A stretch of DNA of 50,896 bases from Verrucomicrobiota bacterium (GCA_021209225.1 JAJOIW010000151.1:1-50896); one strand, 5' to 3'. Counted from the stretch's first letter, positions 26,744-37,310 are shown. Numbers and translations: made by a program. Notes: generated from the letters alone by a model not told the origin.

Positions 26744-27805
26744 ATGAAATCTCAAGACTATATTAAGGCATTCGGAAGTCATAGGAATTCCAGTGTCAGA
26801 TGGGTGTGGGCTATGATGATAGCTATACAATGTATTCAAGTAAGTGTGCGGGCGTTGCCTGAGATGTCATCCGGGAAGTCTGTAAGTGAGATGGATATTC
26901 GGGTTGAAAGACTGGATACGAGTGTCTCACATCCCCTGATGTCGGCCTCGACGGTTATGATGGAACTGATCGCTGAGGGGTTCATTGGCATCGGTGGGCT
27001 CAAGTGGGACACGGACAAACAGCGATTGTTTGCTTCGGATACAGGAGCTGGACATATTTTTGTGTTGGAGCAGGGCAATAAACTCAGCCCCTTCATAACC
27101 GGCCCTGAACCGGTTGCTGATTCGACAGGGAAAGTGATGATCCGTGTGATGCACCCAACCGGCCTTGAGCTCGACAGCAGTGGTCGATTGATCGTTTGTG
27201 ATCAGGGTGATGTCGGAATCCGGCGTCGAGAAAGCCGGTATAAATGGAAAAATCTGGCGATGGAGTTTGATGGGCAGCCGCTTGGAGGGCCGATGGATAT
27301 CCTGCTTGACGGGAACGGTGTCTATTACTTCACAGATGGCCGGTCGGCATCTGAATCCTCGGGCGCACTTCCTGCCCTCTACCGACGTGCCAAAAATGGC
27401 AGAATCTCGAAAATCTATGACGGATTGACAGCGCCTGCCGGATTGGCCATGTCTGAAGACTCCCAATCCCTGTTTGTGACCAATTCAGACCCCTCCAATC
27501 CTGGCGTTTATAAATTCGAGCGGGATGAAAAATCAGGCGTGGGGGATCCCATTTCCTGGCCGGCCCCTCAAGGGATCGAGACCATATGGTCCTCTGCTCC
27601 CACCGCCATATCCCAGGTGGGTGAACGCAGCTTGGCTGTCGCTCATGGACAGTCCATCAGCCTCATCACGGAGGATGGACTGGTCATGGCACACCTCCAT
27701 CTCAGTGAAACCATCGGCAGCCTGGAATTTGTGCCAGAATCCAATTCCCTGTTCGTGGGTGGAAAAACCTCACTCTGGAGACTGACCCCAGGGGCCAGCA
27801 AATAA
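26744..27805 (+). CDS. exported SMP-30/gluconolactonase-like beta-propeller protein
   Basis: The ATG at 26744 is preferred over an upstream in-frame GTG because AAAGGA sits at ribosome-binding distance before it. A signal peptide or anchor is present (WVWAMMIAIQCIQVSVRA). The mature part shows propeller blades: GGLKWDTDKQRLFASDTGAGHIFVL split over one blade, HPTGLELDSSGRLIVCDQG, GPMDILLDGNGVYYFTDGR, APAGLAMSEDSQSLFVTNSD and GSLEFVPESNSLFVGG. SMP-30 proteins are metal-dependent lactonases; I cannot confirm the metal ligands, so activity is uncertain. Confidence 0.8.
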   Translation: MKSQDYIKAFGSHRNSSVRWVWAMMIAIQCIQVSVRALPEMSSGKSVSEMDIRVERLDTSVSHPLMSASTVMMELIAEGFIGIGGLKWDTDKQRLFASDTGAGHIFVLEQGNKLSPFITGPEPVADSTGKVMIRVMHPTGLELDSSGRLIVCDQGDVGIRRRESRYKWKNLAMEFDGQPLGGPMDILLDGNGVYYFTDGRSASESSGALPALYRRAKNGRISKIYDGLTAPAGLAMSEDSQSLFVTNSDPSNPGVYKFERDEKSGVGDPISWPAPQGIETIWSSAPTAISQVGERSLAVAHGQSISLITEDGLVMAHLHLSETIGSLEFVPESNSLFVGGKTSLWRLTPGASK

Positions 27806-27817
27806 GCCCCGCTGACA

Positions 27818-27871
27818 GGAGTAGCCTGAAATCCGGATCGCCTCGCCAGATCCCGGTTTTCAGGCTACTCC
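27818..27871. terminator. long hairpin after the propeller gene
   Basis: Nineteen-base arms (27818-27836 and 27853-27871) match at 18 positions around a 16-base loop; arm core GTAGCCTGAAA pairs with TTTTCAGGCTAC. It lies 12 bases past the stop codon. There is no T run on either side, so termination may be Rho-assisted or the stem may stabilise the mRNA end. Confidence 0.6.
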
Positions 27872-27965
27872 ATTCCCACTTTCCCCGGGCAGGAGGGATT
27901 TACCTATTTCTTTTTCATGCAAAGGTTTGACGATCCTCGGCATTTCAGTCACAAAAATCCCCATT

Positions 27966-29192
27966 ATGAATATTGATTCAGTATATTCTGGTCTGACATT
28001 GGCTCCAAAAGGCAAGCTTGCTCTGGTCGTGATGGATGGGCTTGGTGATCTTGCGGTTGCCCAATACGGCTTTAAAACGCCACTCGAAGCGGCCCGGACA
28101 CCCAATCTCGATCAACTGGCACGCCAGGGAAGTCAGGGACGCATGATCCCAGTCGCCCCAGGCATCACACCGGGCAGTGGGCCGGGCCACCTTGGATTGT
28201 TCGGCTACGATCCGCTGGAATTTCAAGTTGGGCGAGGAGTTATTGAAGCTCTGGGGCTGGGTTTGGAGCTCAAAGCAGGGGATATCGCAGCCCGCGCCAA
28301 CTTCTGCACTCTTGATGAGGATGGAATTGTCACAGACCGCCGGGCGGGCCGGATTGAAACAGATGTCTGTGAGGAACTGTGCAGCCTCTTATCCAGCTCG
28401 ATACAATTTCTGGAGGACGGAACCCAGGTGATCATCTCCCCGGGTAAAGGGCATCGATTTGTGGTTATTTTCCGCGGACTTGGGATGGAAGGCCCGATCT
28501 CGGACGCCGATCCAAATCGCGAAGGAAAAAAAATTCCCGCCGCCTCCCCCATCGATCCCTCATCCGCGGCCCAGACGAAAGCGGCAAACAATATCCGGGA
28601 ATTCTATCAGAAAGCCCTGCCTTTGCTGGTGGGACGCCAGCCAGCCAATGGATTCCTGATGCGCGGGATTGCCCACCAGCCGGCCATCCCGCTTTTCCAG
28701 GAGCGTTACACTCTCAAACCCGCCTGCATCGCCATTTACCCCATGTACAAAGGCCTCGCTCAACTGGTCGGTATGTCCAAAATTGAGGGAGCTCACTCCA
28801 TAGCCGAAGAATTGGAACTATGTGCCAAACACTGGGATGAGTTTGATTACTTTTTCATCCATTTCAAAGACACAGACATGCACGGAGAAGATGGGAATTT
28901 CGATGCCAAAGTCAAAGCCATCGAAACGCTCGATGCCGCACTCCCGATCCTTTTGAACAAGAATCCGGAAGTCCTCGCCATCACGGGAGATCACTCAACT
29001 CCATGCGCTGTGGCGGGGCATTCCTGGCATCCCCAACCAGTCCTGCTCAACTCACCTATCTCCGGCTGGGATGGACTCGATCGATTCACCGAAAAAAATG
29101 CCAACTCCGGTTCCCTGGGAATATTTGAAGCGCGCTACCTTATTCGTCACATGCAGGCCAATGCCAAAATGTTTGATAAATTCGGCGCCTGA
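27966..29192 (+). CDS. apgM: 2,3-bisphosphoglycerate-independent phosphoglycerate mutase, archaeal (ApgM) type
   Basis: Interconverts 3- and 2-phosphoglycerate. The start at 27966 is preferred; an upstream in-frame start exists at 27927. Alkaline-phosphatase-fold motifs are visible: ALVVMDGLGDLA with the first metal Asp, TPNLDQLARQGSQGRM, the family segment ITPGSGPGHLGLFGYDP, FIHFKDTDMHGEDGN and AITGDHSTPCAVAGHSW with metal ligands Asp-His and His. About 408 residues, normal for ApgM. It is followed closely by a nucleotidyltransferase gene on the same strand. Confidence 0.9.
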   Translation: MNIDSVYSGLTLAPKGKLALVVMDGLGDLAVAQYGFKTPLEAARTPNLDQLARQGSQGRMIPVAPGITPGSGPGHLGLFGYDPLEFQVGRGVIEALGLGLELKAGDIAARANFCTLDEDGIVTDRRAGRIETDVCEELCSLLSSSIQFLEDGTQVIISPGKGHRFVVIFRGLGMEGPISDADPNREGKKIPAASPIDPSSAAQTKAANNIREFYQKALPLLVGRQPANGFLMRGIAHQPAIPLFQERYTLKPACIAIYPMYKGLAQLVGMSKIEGAHSIAEELELCAKHWDEFDYFFIHFKDTDMHGEDGNFDAKVKAIETLDAALPILLNKNPEVLAITGDHSTPCAVAGHSWHPQPVLLNSPISGWDGLDRFTEKNANSGSLGIFEARYLIRHMQANAKMFDKFGA

Positions 29193-29257
29193 TTTGTCCG
29201 ATGCATTCCTGAACTCGTTTCATGAGGAATATGTGCCCCCTTTTGATGGAACCATTT

Positions 29258-30010
29258 ATGAACCCCAGAGCTGTTATTCTTGCTGCCGGAAAAGGTACCC
29301 GAATGGGTAGCCTGACTCACGATGTTCCCAAACCCATGCTAGAGGTGCGTGGCAAACCAATCCTCCTCCATATCATTGAAGGAATGAAGGAGGCTGGTGT
29401 TGTCGATTTCGTGATCATCACGGGTTACAAGGCCGAAGTCATTGAGGAATTTTTCGGTGATGGTTCTGCTTTGGGTATCCACGTCCAATACGCGCGGCAG
29501 GCTGTGCAGGATGGTACTGGAAAAGCTCCTGAGCTGGCCAAGGCTGCATTGCAAGGCGCCCCATTTCTCCTGACCTACGGCGACATCCTCGTCAAGGCTG
29601 GCACCTACAGAAAACTCGTCACTGGTTATCAAACCGGCAAATGGAATGCTCTGGTGACGGCTAAAGCTGGTGAGGAAGTCCAAAAAGGGGGCGTCCTCCT
29701 GGTTGATTCCTCCATGCGCCTCACCGGCCTCGTCGAAAAACCATCCACAGATCAATTGAACCAACTTATTGAGTCCGGCCAGCTTCAGCAGGATGGGCCC
29801 TTTTACTACAACGCAGGAGTCTATCTTTTCTCCAACAATATCTTCGATCATACCGCCACTCTCACAAAGTCCCCTCGGGGTGAATATGAACTCACAGATG
29901 CCATTCTCGGACTGGTTCAATCCAAGCATGTTGTCGGTGTCGTTGAAATTGATGATGAGTGGGTCGATGTCCGCGATCCGGACGTTCTCCACAGTCTCCA
30001 CAACCCTTAA
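29258..30010 (+). CDS. sugar-phosphate nucleotidyltransferase
   Basis: From MNPRAVILAAGKGTRMG (start 29258; an earlier in-frame start at 29222 adds 12 residues) this is a Rossmann-like NTP-transferase domain of 250 residues. Visible motifs are the nucleotide-binding AAGKGTRMG, the activating-lysine region VPKPMLEVRGKPIL, FLLTYGDILV with the metal Asp, LVEKPST and YNAGVYLFS. It lacks the left-handed beta-helix of GlmU. The family makes NDP-sugars for cell-surface glycans; the sugar and nucleotide cannot be fixed from sequence. It lies 65 bases after apgM. Confidence 0.87.
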   Translation: MNPRAVILAAGKGTRMGSLTHDVPKPMLEVRGKPILLHIIEGMKEAGVVDFVIITGYKAEVIEEFFGDGSALGIHVQYARQAVQDGTGKAPELAKAALQGAPFLLTYGDILVKAGTYRKLVTGYQTGKWNALVTAKAGEEVQKGGVLLVDSSMRLTGLVEKPSTDQLNQLIESGQLQQDGPFYYNAGVYLFSNNIFDHTATLTKSPRGEYELTDAILGLVQSKHVVGVVEIDDEWVDVRDPDVLHSLHNP

Positions 30011-30045
30011 CTCACCATAAATTTCATTTTTTTTTAAAAAGTCAG

Positions 30046-30075
30046 AAAAAAGGGATTGTCTTCAGGCCCCTTTTT
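30046..30075 (+). terminator. Rho-independent terminator after the nucleotidyltransferase gene
   Basis: AAAAAAGGG and CCCTTTTT pair around a 13-base loop, ending in five T. The A-rich left arm means it could work in both directions. Confidence 0.7.
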
Positions 30076-30183
30076 GTCCTATTGCTTACGCAAATGCGTT
30101 GCAGTGGTGAGCAGCGCCTACGGCCTGGGTCAGCTGTTCAGTTGTCCCAGGTCAATCAACACAACAACCAACGATTAGCAAAT

Positions 30184-30198
30184 TATCTATCTATCTAT
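30184..30198 (+). repeat. TATC tetranucleotide repeat overlapping the porin start codon
   Basis: Three full TATC units plus TAT run directly into the ATG at 30197. No purine-rich ribosome-binding site is visible between about 30165 and 30196; the leader is rich in CAAC and ATC. Confidence 0.65.
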
Positions 30199-31370
30199 GA
30201 AATTGAACAAATGGACCTTTGGTCTAGCCTCTGCAGGTTTGGTCAGCTTCTGCTCAACCACCCAGGCTGAAGAAGCAGCACACCAACTCCTGACAGCTTT
30301 GTCTGGAACTCAAATCAGCGGTTTCGCCAGTGCCAGCTACATTAACATCCTCGGAACCGGTGGGATGGCTCGCCAGCCTCATTACACTCCAGGTGGCGGT
30401 GTTACTGTTCCCCTCGCTGACGGTTTTCGTCTCGATGTGGTCGGTCTGCAACTCCAGAAGGCAGTTGATGCCTCCGAAGGATTCAGCGCCGGTTACACTG
30501 TGCAGGCTCTGATTGGTCCGGATGCCGTCGGTTACTCGGATGCCGTCGGTCTTGCTTCTGACGAATTTTCAGTTCAGGCCGCCACTGTTGACCTGTATGC
30601 GCCTGTCGGAAACGGTCTGAACATTTCTGCGGGTCACTTCAACACCATCGTTGGTTACGAAGTTAACAATCCAGCCGCCAATGGCAACTACACACGTTCC
30701 TATGCCTTCAATGCGGAACCATTCACCCATACTGGGGTGAAGGCTGACTACGCTCTGAATGACATCGTGTCCGTCACTGCAGGTGTTGCAAACACCGCAG
30801 CCGGTATCACCTCCATCAGCGCCCGTACACTCAACACCACTGGCCGCGATTTCGAAGGTCTCACAACCATGGGTGCACTTTCTGTCACTCTCGACGACTC
30901 AGCCGGTGCTCTTTCTGGACCAGCTCTACTTTGCTGTCGTTCACGGATCCAACGACCCAGGCGTCTACGGAGTTGATTCCGCCGATCAAACCCACTACTA
31001 CGCCAGCGTATCCGTTCCTACCAGTGCCGCTGGACTTGATGTTGGTTTCTCATGGGATTACCGTGAAGGCACTGGCTACATGTCCGCTTACGGTCTCTAT
31101 GCCGCTTTCGCCCCTGAAGACAGCGAATTCAGCATGAACGTTCGTGGTGAATTCGCCAGCTCCAACAATGGATACTTCGGCCTCGATGGAATGGACGAGG
31201 ACATCTACGCTGTCACAGCAACTTTCAATTACAATCTGTGGGAGAATGTCCTCACCCGTCTTGAAGTCCGATATGACTGGGATGCAGCCACCAATGGTAC
31301 TGGATTTGGTGAAACAGGAACTGACGACAGCCAGTGGCTCATCGCCCTCAACGCTGTTTACAGCTTCTAA
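30197..31370 (+). CDS. outer-membrane beta-barrel porin, frameshifted
   Basis: A signal peptide (LASAGLVSFCSTTQA) is followed by an alternating, aromatic- and Gly-rich sequence typical of an outer-membrane beta barrel, resembling the BBP2-type porins: GFASASYINILGTGG, VDLYAPVGNGLNISAGHFN and a C-terminal strand LIALNAVYSF with terminal Phe. The two halves lie in different frames, joined near 30908 by removing one base (DDSAG continuing into LFLDQLYFAVVHG); corrected length ~390 residues. No long homopolymer marks this slip. Porins of this kind allow diffusion of small solutes. It is followed by a strong terminator. Confidence 0.78.
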
Positions 31371-31405
31371 TTCTTTACTCTTTCTATTCTATTACTCCTG
31401 AACCC

Positions 31406-31431
31406 ACCCCCCCTTACGGGGGGTTTTTTTT
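31406..31431 (+). terminator. Rho-independent terminator of the porin gene
   Basis: A C7 tract pairs with a G6 tract around TTAC and is followed by eight T, 36 bases after the stop codon. Confidence 0.85.
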
Positions 31432-31464
31432 GTAATCTCTGTCCCCAACCCACGACTCACGACT

Positions 31465-31486
31465 ATAAAGTGCCAGGCACATTATT
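31465..31486. repeat. dispersed palindromic repeat, copy B
   Basis: Exact 22-base match to 20993-21014, containing AAAGTGCCAGGCACATTA. A second copy of the core follows after about 15 bases. Confidence 0.75.
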
Positions 31487-31501
31487 CCATGGCTCGGATC
31501 C

Positions 31502-31518
31502 ATTGTGCCAGGCACAAT
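31502..31518. repeat. dispersed palindromic repeat, copy C
   Basis: ATTGTGCCAGGCACAAT is a 17-base palindrome apart from its central base. It forms a close pair with copy B in the gap between the porin and the VCBS-protein gene. Confidence 0.7.
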
Positions 31519-31663
31519 CGGTCTGATGTAATGAACAAATAAACGCAGGAACTCACAAATTTCGTGGCTGGCCAGAATTCATCTGAATGGACTATGGTTC
31601 AGGACAACACCCTTCCCAGGAACAATCACGTGATGAACCATTCCTGGGACAGGAATGATGAAT

Positions 31664-34600
31664 ATGAGAAGACGAGCCAGGAAATCGCCAGTTTTGATAT
31701 TTTCGGTATTGATATTCTGCCTGAGAATTGCTGTGGGAGCATTCAGCTGGGAGGAATTTCCAATGAGCGGGTCCCCACATTTGGTTGCAGTTTTGACTGA
31801 TTCGTCAGGTATTGCAGGAAAGCCTGCCGGCTTTCAACTTCGATCGAGTCTGGAAACCGGGATCAACTTCACGAATGTCCTGACGGATTCCAGGATTATG
31901 GTGAATCTGAACCTCATGAATGGTTCTGGGGTGGCATTGGGGGATTATAACTCCGACGGGTTATGCGATATTTACTTGCCGAATTTGAATGGATCCAACG
32001 CGTTGTATAGGAACCTGGGCGGTTGGCGTTTCCGGGATGTGACTCGCGAATCTGGGTTGGCGATGGACGGGATGAATTCGACAGCAGCCACATTTGTCGA
32101 TACGGACGGAGATCAGGATCTGGATCTGCTGGTGACAACGATGGGAAATCCCAATATGCACTATCAGAACAATGGGAATGGCACATTTTCTGTCCGCCGG
32201 GACTACCCCGGGGCTGCCAATAAGCAAGGAAGCACATCCATGGCTTTGGGGGATGCGGACGGGGACGGGGATCTGGACCTCTATGTTGCCAACTTTGGAG
32301 TTCAGTCCCTGATTCGCAGCGGGGGGATTCTCAACATCACATATCGAAATGGAGTGCCAGTCGTTCGCGGGCGCGATGCGGATCGAATTATGATCATTGA
32401 TGGTGTGATGTATGAATTGGGGGAAGAGGACTATTTTTATTTGAATGATGGGAATGGTGGATTTGTGGCGACCTCAGTCACCGATGGGCATTTTCGCGAT
32501 AGCGACGGTCAACCTCTGAAGCGTCACCCAATGGACCAAGGCTTGTGTGTGTCCTTTCGTGATCTGAATGGGGATCGGCACCCGGACTTATACATATGCA
32601 ATGATGCCTTCACTCCCGATCGATTTTACATAAATGATGGAAAAGGAAATTTTTCGGAATTGGCATTAAATGAGTTCCGCAAGACTCCATTTTTCTCTAT
32701 GGGGGCGGATTTTGCGGATATCGATCGGGATGGCGACACAGATTTTCTCGTGGTGGACATGTTAAGTCGGCGTCACCAGGAAAGAATGACCCAACGCAGT
32801 TCCATGCCGATGCGACCCTCAGCTATCGGCTCAGAGTATTCCAGGGACCAGGTGCGTCGAAACAATCTCCACCTCAATCGAGGCGATGGGTCCTTTGCCG
32901 AAATCGCAAATTATTCACAAATAGCTGCCTCCGGGTGGTCGTGGTCGGCTCTCTTCATGGATGTCGATTTGGATGGATGGGAGGATGTCCTGATCACCAA
33001 TGGCATTCAATATGATGTGGATGACAGAGATACGATGGAGGCGATCAAGCAGAGGAATCTGACAAGTTTGGCTGATCAGAGGCGGGCGGTATTAACCTAT
33101 CCGATTCTGGATACTCCCAATTATGCATTTAAAAATCTTAAGAATCTTCAATTTGAAGAGACCGGGGAGGGTTGGGGATTCAGCAGTTCCGCTATCAGCA
33201 ACGGGATGGCGTCGGCGGACATGGATAATGATGGAGATCTGGATCTGATCGTCAATACGTTGAATTCTCAGCTACTGGTCTATGAGAACGTCAGCCAAGG
33301 TCCTCGAATTCTGGTTCGCCTTCGGGGCGGGAAGCCCAACACATTTGGCGTGGGAGCAAAGATAACTTTAAAAGGGGGGCCGGTTGTACAATCCCAGGAA
33401 ATGATGGCAGGTGGGCGATATATGTCAGGCGATGCATATGAAAGAGTCTTTGCTGCACTCCCCGGCGTAGATCACACCGTTGAGGTGGAGTGGAGGAATG
33501 GTTCGAAATCCATACTCGGTGGGTTGCAGGCGGGGAATGCATACATTATTTCACAATCCTCTGCGGTGCATCCGGAGTCTGGCGCAAGTCAGCGATCCGA
33601 AGAACGGGTGAGTCCACTATTTGAAGATGCGTCGGCTCTCCTGGGGCACGAGCATGTCGAGATGGATTTTGATGACTTTTCCAGACAACCATTGCTCCCG
33701 AGAAAAATGAGTCAACATGGACCCGGTGTGGCCATTGCTGATTTTGATGGCGATCAATTGGATGATATAGCCATTGGAGCCGGACGATCGGGGCAAATCT
33801 CTATTCTTTACAATCAGCTTCCATCCACCGGAAATCTCACATTCAGCGAAAAGAAGCTGGAGACATCCCTGGCGGATGACTCCACTGGATTGCTTGGTAT
33901 ACGCCTCCATCAGAGCCAGTCACTGGCAGTCTGCATTGCAGGAATGACAGATTACGAAGGAATGCATCCATCAGGCAATTCGGTTCAATCGGTATCCACC
34001 CACTCAGGTGCCAGCTCAATAAATTTCGCTGCTCCATCCGGGGCACTAGCCGCTGCGGATATGGATGGGGATGAAGATATGGATATAGTGGTGGGGGGCA
34101 CAATAATTCCCGGACGCTATCCCCTCAGCACTGCAACCCGAATTTTCCTCAATGAGAATAACCATTTCCAGTTGGCCTCCGAAATAAAGTCAATCGGAGC
34201 TATTCGTGGATTAACTCTCGCTGACCTCGAGGGCGATGGACATTGTGAAATCATCATTGCCCAGGAATGGGGGCCCTCTGGAAGTTTATGCACTGGAAGA
34301 CCAGGCATATACCAATGTCACCCAGAAATGGGGACTGAGTGATGAGTCAGGTCTTTGGCAGTCAGTTTTGGCTGCGGATATAAATCTCGATGGACGGATG
34401 GACTTAGTAGCCGGAAATTGGGGGCTCAATGATTATTATTCGGGTGATGGGAACAGGAAAATATTTCTTCATTTTCCGGAAAATTTTCTGAGTTCCGGGC
34501 TGCCGATCATTGAATCATATCAGTCTTCCCCAGATGGTGAGATTCTTCCATTCCGTGATCGCTCAAGCATGGCTCGTGGCTTTCCTGAAATTCTTCCCCG

Positions 34601-35335
34601 GGTTCCCAGTCATAGACAATTTGCTCAAATGTCCGTTATGGAGCTTTTCCCTGATTCCTGGTCCGGATTCCAGACGCGGACCGTGAGTGAATTGCACTCA
34701 GCGGTATTTCTGAATATGGGGGGGGCATTTTAAAAAAAATAACTTTACCTGAAGTGGCTCAATTCGCGCCGGTCTTTGGTCTGGTCTCAGCGGATTGGAA
34801 TCTGGATGGATTTCCGGATTTATTTATGGCTCAGAATTTTTTCCCTCAGAACGAGGATGCCTCGAAGTTGGAAGCAGGTCGTGGGCTCTTACTGCATGGG
34901 GATGGGTCAGGCAATTTTGTCGGGATTCCTGCGCATCTCGCTGGGATTAAAATATACGGAGAACAACGTGGCGCTGCTACAGGAGACTTTAATAATGACG
35001 GAAAACCGGATCTCGTAGTCACTCAGAATGCCGGCGGAACAAAACTGTATCTCAATCAGTCCACGCAGTCGGGAAAAAAATTGTATTTATCAGGTCCTGC
35101 TGCAAATCCTGATGGGCTTGGGGCATCAGTTGTAGTCAAAAGAAGGAATGGATCCAGCGAAGTCCTGTCTATCGTGGCTGGCGGGGGATATTATTCACAG
35201 TCATCCATCCACCCCATCCTTTCCCAAACGGATCAGATTCTTTCATTTGAAGTGCACTGGCCCGGCGGTCGAATCACTGAGCACCCATACAATGAAGGGA
35301 CGAACAGCCAGCATATCCGACTGAATCTCCACTAG
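31664..35335 (+). CDS. giant exported VCBS/FG-GAP and ASPIC-UnbV repeat protein, two frameshifts
   Basis: About 1,220 residues after correcting two single-base slips (extra G in 34269-34273, missing G in the eight-G run 34718-34725). ATG 31664 is placed best after an AGGA; in-frame ATGs also lie at 31655 and 31658. Signal peptide VLIFSVLIFCLRIAVGA. At least 13 FG-GAP/VCBS blades carry Ca-binding-like DxDxDG loops, for example DYNSDGLCDIYL, DADGDGDLDLYV, DMDNDGDLDLIV, DFDGDQLDDIAI, DINLDGRMDLVA and DFNNDGKPDLVV. An ASPIC-UnbV segment (NTFGVGAKITL to DAYERVF) recurs near the C-terminus (GLGASVVVKRRNGS). Such proteins are exported adhesion- or binding-type propellers in Bacteroidota and PVC bacteria. 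Confidence 0.87.
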
Positions 35336-35774
35336 ATCTCAAAACCACTCCAAATTCCATATGGACCTGGCAGGGTCCTGTCCATGTCAGCTCAACCATC
35401 TGTCCAAGTAAGACAATTCTATTCAGAAGTCCAGCTGCCAGTGTGTCTGTCCCCACTTCTGAAACTCCAGGGAAAATTGTGTTGAATCAGTAAAAATGGA
35501 GTTGACATATCAACCCGGTGCACACTATTCATCTTGTATAGTCAGTGGTGTGAAAATTGACATACAGGTGTGATGTGAAATGAGTCAGGTTCGTAAACTT
35601 ATTTTTGAGAAATAACCATCAGTGATGCTGGTGTGTGAAGATGTGTGTAAAACCAAGTGATGCTGAGAGATGAACCCTCCCGCTCAGTTGCCGTGCCTGT
35701 CTTGTATAGAGTATACAGAATGGATTTTAGTGATTGGGGAAGGGTGGTGATAAATTTCATAAGTGGGAAATAAG
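35336..35774. other. intergenic region with candidate promoter or operator elements
   Basis: No coding frame is convincing in this 439-base gap. It contains an interrupted palindrome GTTGA-N4-TCAAC at 35501-35514 whose left side includes TTGACA, a second TTGACA-like site near 35558, and two copies of CTTGTATAG (about 35533 and 35700). The second copy lies 70 bases before the ComM-like gene and may belong to its promoter. None is proven. Confidence 0.4.
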
Positions 35775-37310
35775 ATGTTGGGGAAGACGCGCAGTGCGAC
35801 CATTCACGGTGTGGACGCTTTTGAGGTGGAGGTGGAGGTCTTTGAGGCTCGGGGTGACACGAAGTTCAGTGTGGTTGGGCTGCCTGATGCGGCCGTTCGC
35901 GAGTCCAAGGATCGGGTGTTGTCCGCGCTCATCAATTCCGGATTTTCCATACCAACCGGCCACACCACAATCAGCCTGGCACCAGCGGACATGAAAAAGG
36001 AGGGGCCATGTTTTGATCTGGCTATTGCCATGGCCATGTTGGCGGCGTCCACACATGAATTAAAAAATGCGGATCTGGAGGGATGGTGGATGTTTGGGGA
36101 GTTAGCCTTGGACGGTAAGTTGAGACCGACGCGGGGAGTGCTCCCTGTGGCTCTGGAGGCAAAACGTCACCGATGCCGCGGGTTGCTTGTGGCTCCCAGC
36201 AAGGCTCCGGAGGCAGCGGTCGTTAAAGGTCTCAACGTTTTCCCGATATGCGAGTTGCGTGAAGCGGTGGATTTCATATGCGGGCGGGCGCAGATTCTTC
36301 CTGCCCAGGTGGATGTGGAAGGCTTGTTCAATCATGAAAGAATCGATGATGCCTTTGATTTTTCTGAAGTGAAGGGGCAGGAGGGGGTGAAGCGGGCGCT
36401 GGAAATTGCAGCTGCCGGCGGGCATAACATCCTCATGATCGGTCCACCGGGAACTGGCAAGTCGATGTTGGCAAAGAGACTGCCGGGCATTCTGCCGCCA
36501 CTGACATTGCGGGAAGCGTTGGAAACAACCAAGGTGCACAGCATTGCCGGACTGTTGACGCATGGGCAGCCATTGGTGACCTGTCGTCCCTTTCGAACAC
36601 CCCATCATACCGCCAGTGATGCCGGGTTATTGGGTGGGCGAGCCCATCCATCGCCCGGAGAAATTTCCCTGGCGCATCACGGAGTTTTATTTTTAGACGA
36701 GCTGCCTGAGTTTAAACGGAGTGTCCTGGAAACCATGCGCCAACCCCTGGAGGAGGGGAAGGTCACGATTTCAAGGGCTGCAGGTGCTTTCACTTTCCCG
36801 GCACGCTTCATGTTGGTTGCCGCCATGAACCCGACACCGGATGGGAAAATGCCGATTGAATCCTCCAGCTCGCCCAGAGAAATTCAGAAATATCTCTCAC
36901 GGATTTCCAGACCATTATTGGATCGCATCGACATTCATGTGGAAGTGCCGAAAGTTCATTTTCAGGATATGGCGGCTCATCCGGATGGGGAGAGTTCAGA
37001 GAGCATACGCGCCCGGGTTGTTGATGCTCGAAATATTCAAAACCAGAGATTCAAGGATCATCGAATCTGTCGATGCAATGCCCAAATGGGGACCCGCGAA
37101 TTGCAGAAGCATTGTCACATGACGCCAGCAGTTTTGTCGGAATTAAAAAATGCGATGAGCCAATTGAAGTTCAGTGCCCGGGCCTATGACAGGATTCTGA
37201 AAGTCGCCCGCACCATAGCCGATCTGGCTGGATCCTTATCGATAGAAGTACCGCATCTGTACGAAGCCGTCCAATATCGAACCCTCGACCGACAGATTTG
37301 GGGAGATTAA
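35775..37310 (+). CDS. comM: YifB/ComM-family Mg-chelatase-like AAA+ ATPase
   Basis: 511 residues from the ATG at 35775 (a GTG lies four codons earlier). The N-terminal ~170 residues are the ChlI-like domain (SATIHGVDAFEVEVEV, FSVVGLPDAAVRESKDRV, PADMKKEGPCFDLAIA). Then the AAA+ core has Walker A GPPGTGKS (223-230), the RTPHHTASDAGLLGGR segment, Walker B GVLFLDELPEF and the C-terminal Mg-chelatase domain (LKFSARAYDRILKVARTIADL). ComM is a hexameric helicase for branch migration during natural transformation; the name here follows family resemblance. It stands alone. Confidence 0.92.
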   Translation: MLGKTRSATIHGVDAFEVEVEVFEARGDTKFSVVGLPDAAVRESKDRVLSALINSGFSIPTGHTTISLAPADMKKEGPCFDLAIAMAMLAASTHELKNADLEGWWMFGELALDGKLRPTRGVLPVALEAKRHRCRGLLVAPSKAPEAAVVKGLNVFPICELREAVDFICGRAQILPAQVDVEGLFNHERIDDAFDFSEVKGQEGVKRALEIAAAGGHNILMIGPPGTGKSMLAKRLPGILPPLTLREALETTKVHSIAGLLTHGQPLVTCRPFRTPHHTASDAGLLGGRAHPSPGEISLAHHGVLFLDELPEFKRSVLETMRQPLEEGKVTISRAAGAFTFPARFMLVAAMNPTPDGKMPIESSSSPREIQKYLSRISRPLLDRIDIHVEVPKVHFQDMAAHPDGESSESIRARVVDARNIQNQRFKDHRICRCNAQMGTRELQKHCHMTPAVLSELKNAMSQLKFSARAYDRILKVARTIADLAGSLSIEVPHLYEAVQYRTLDRQIWGD

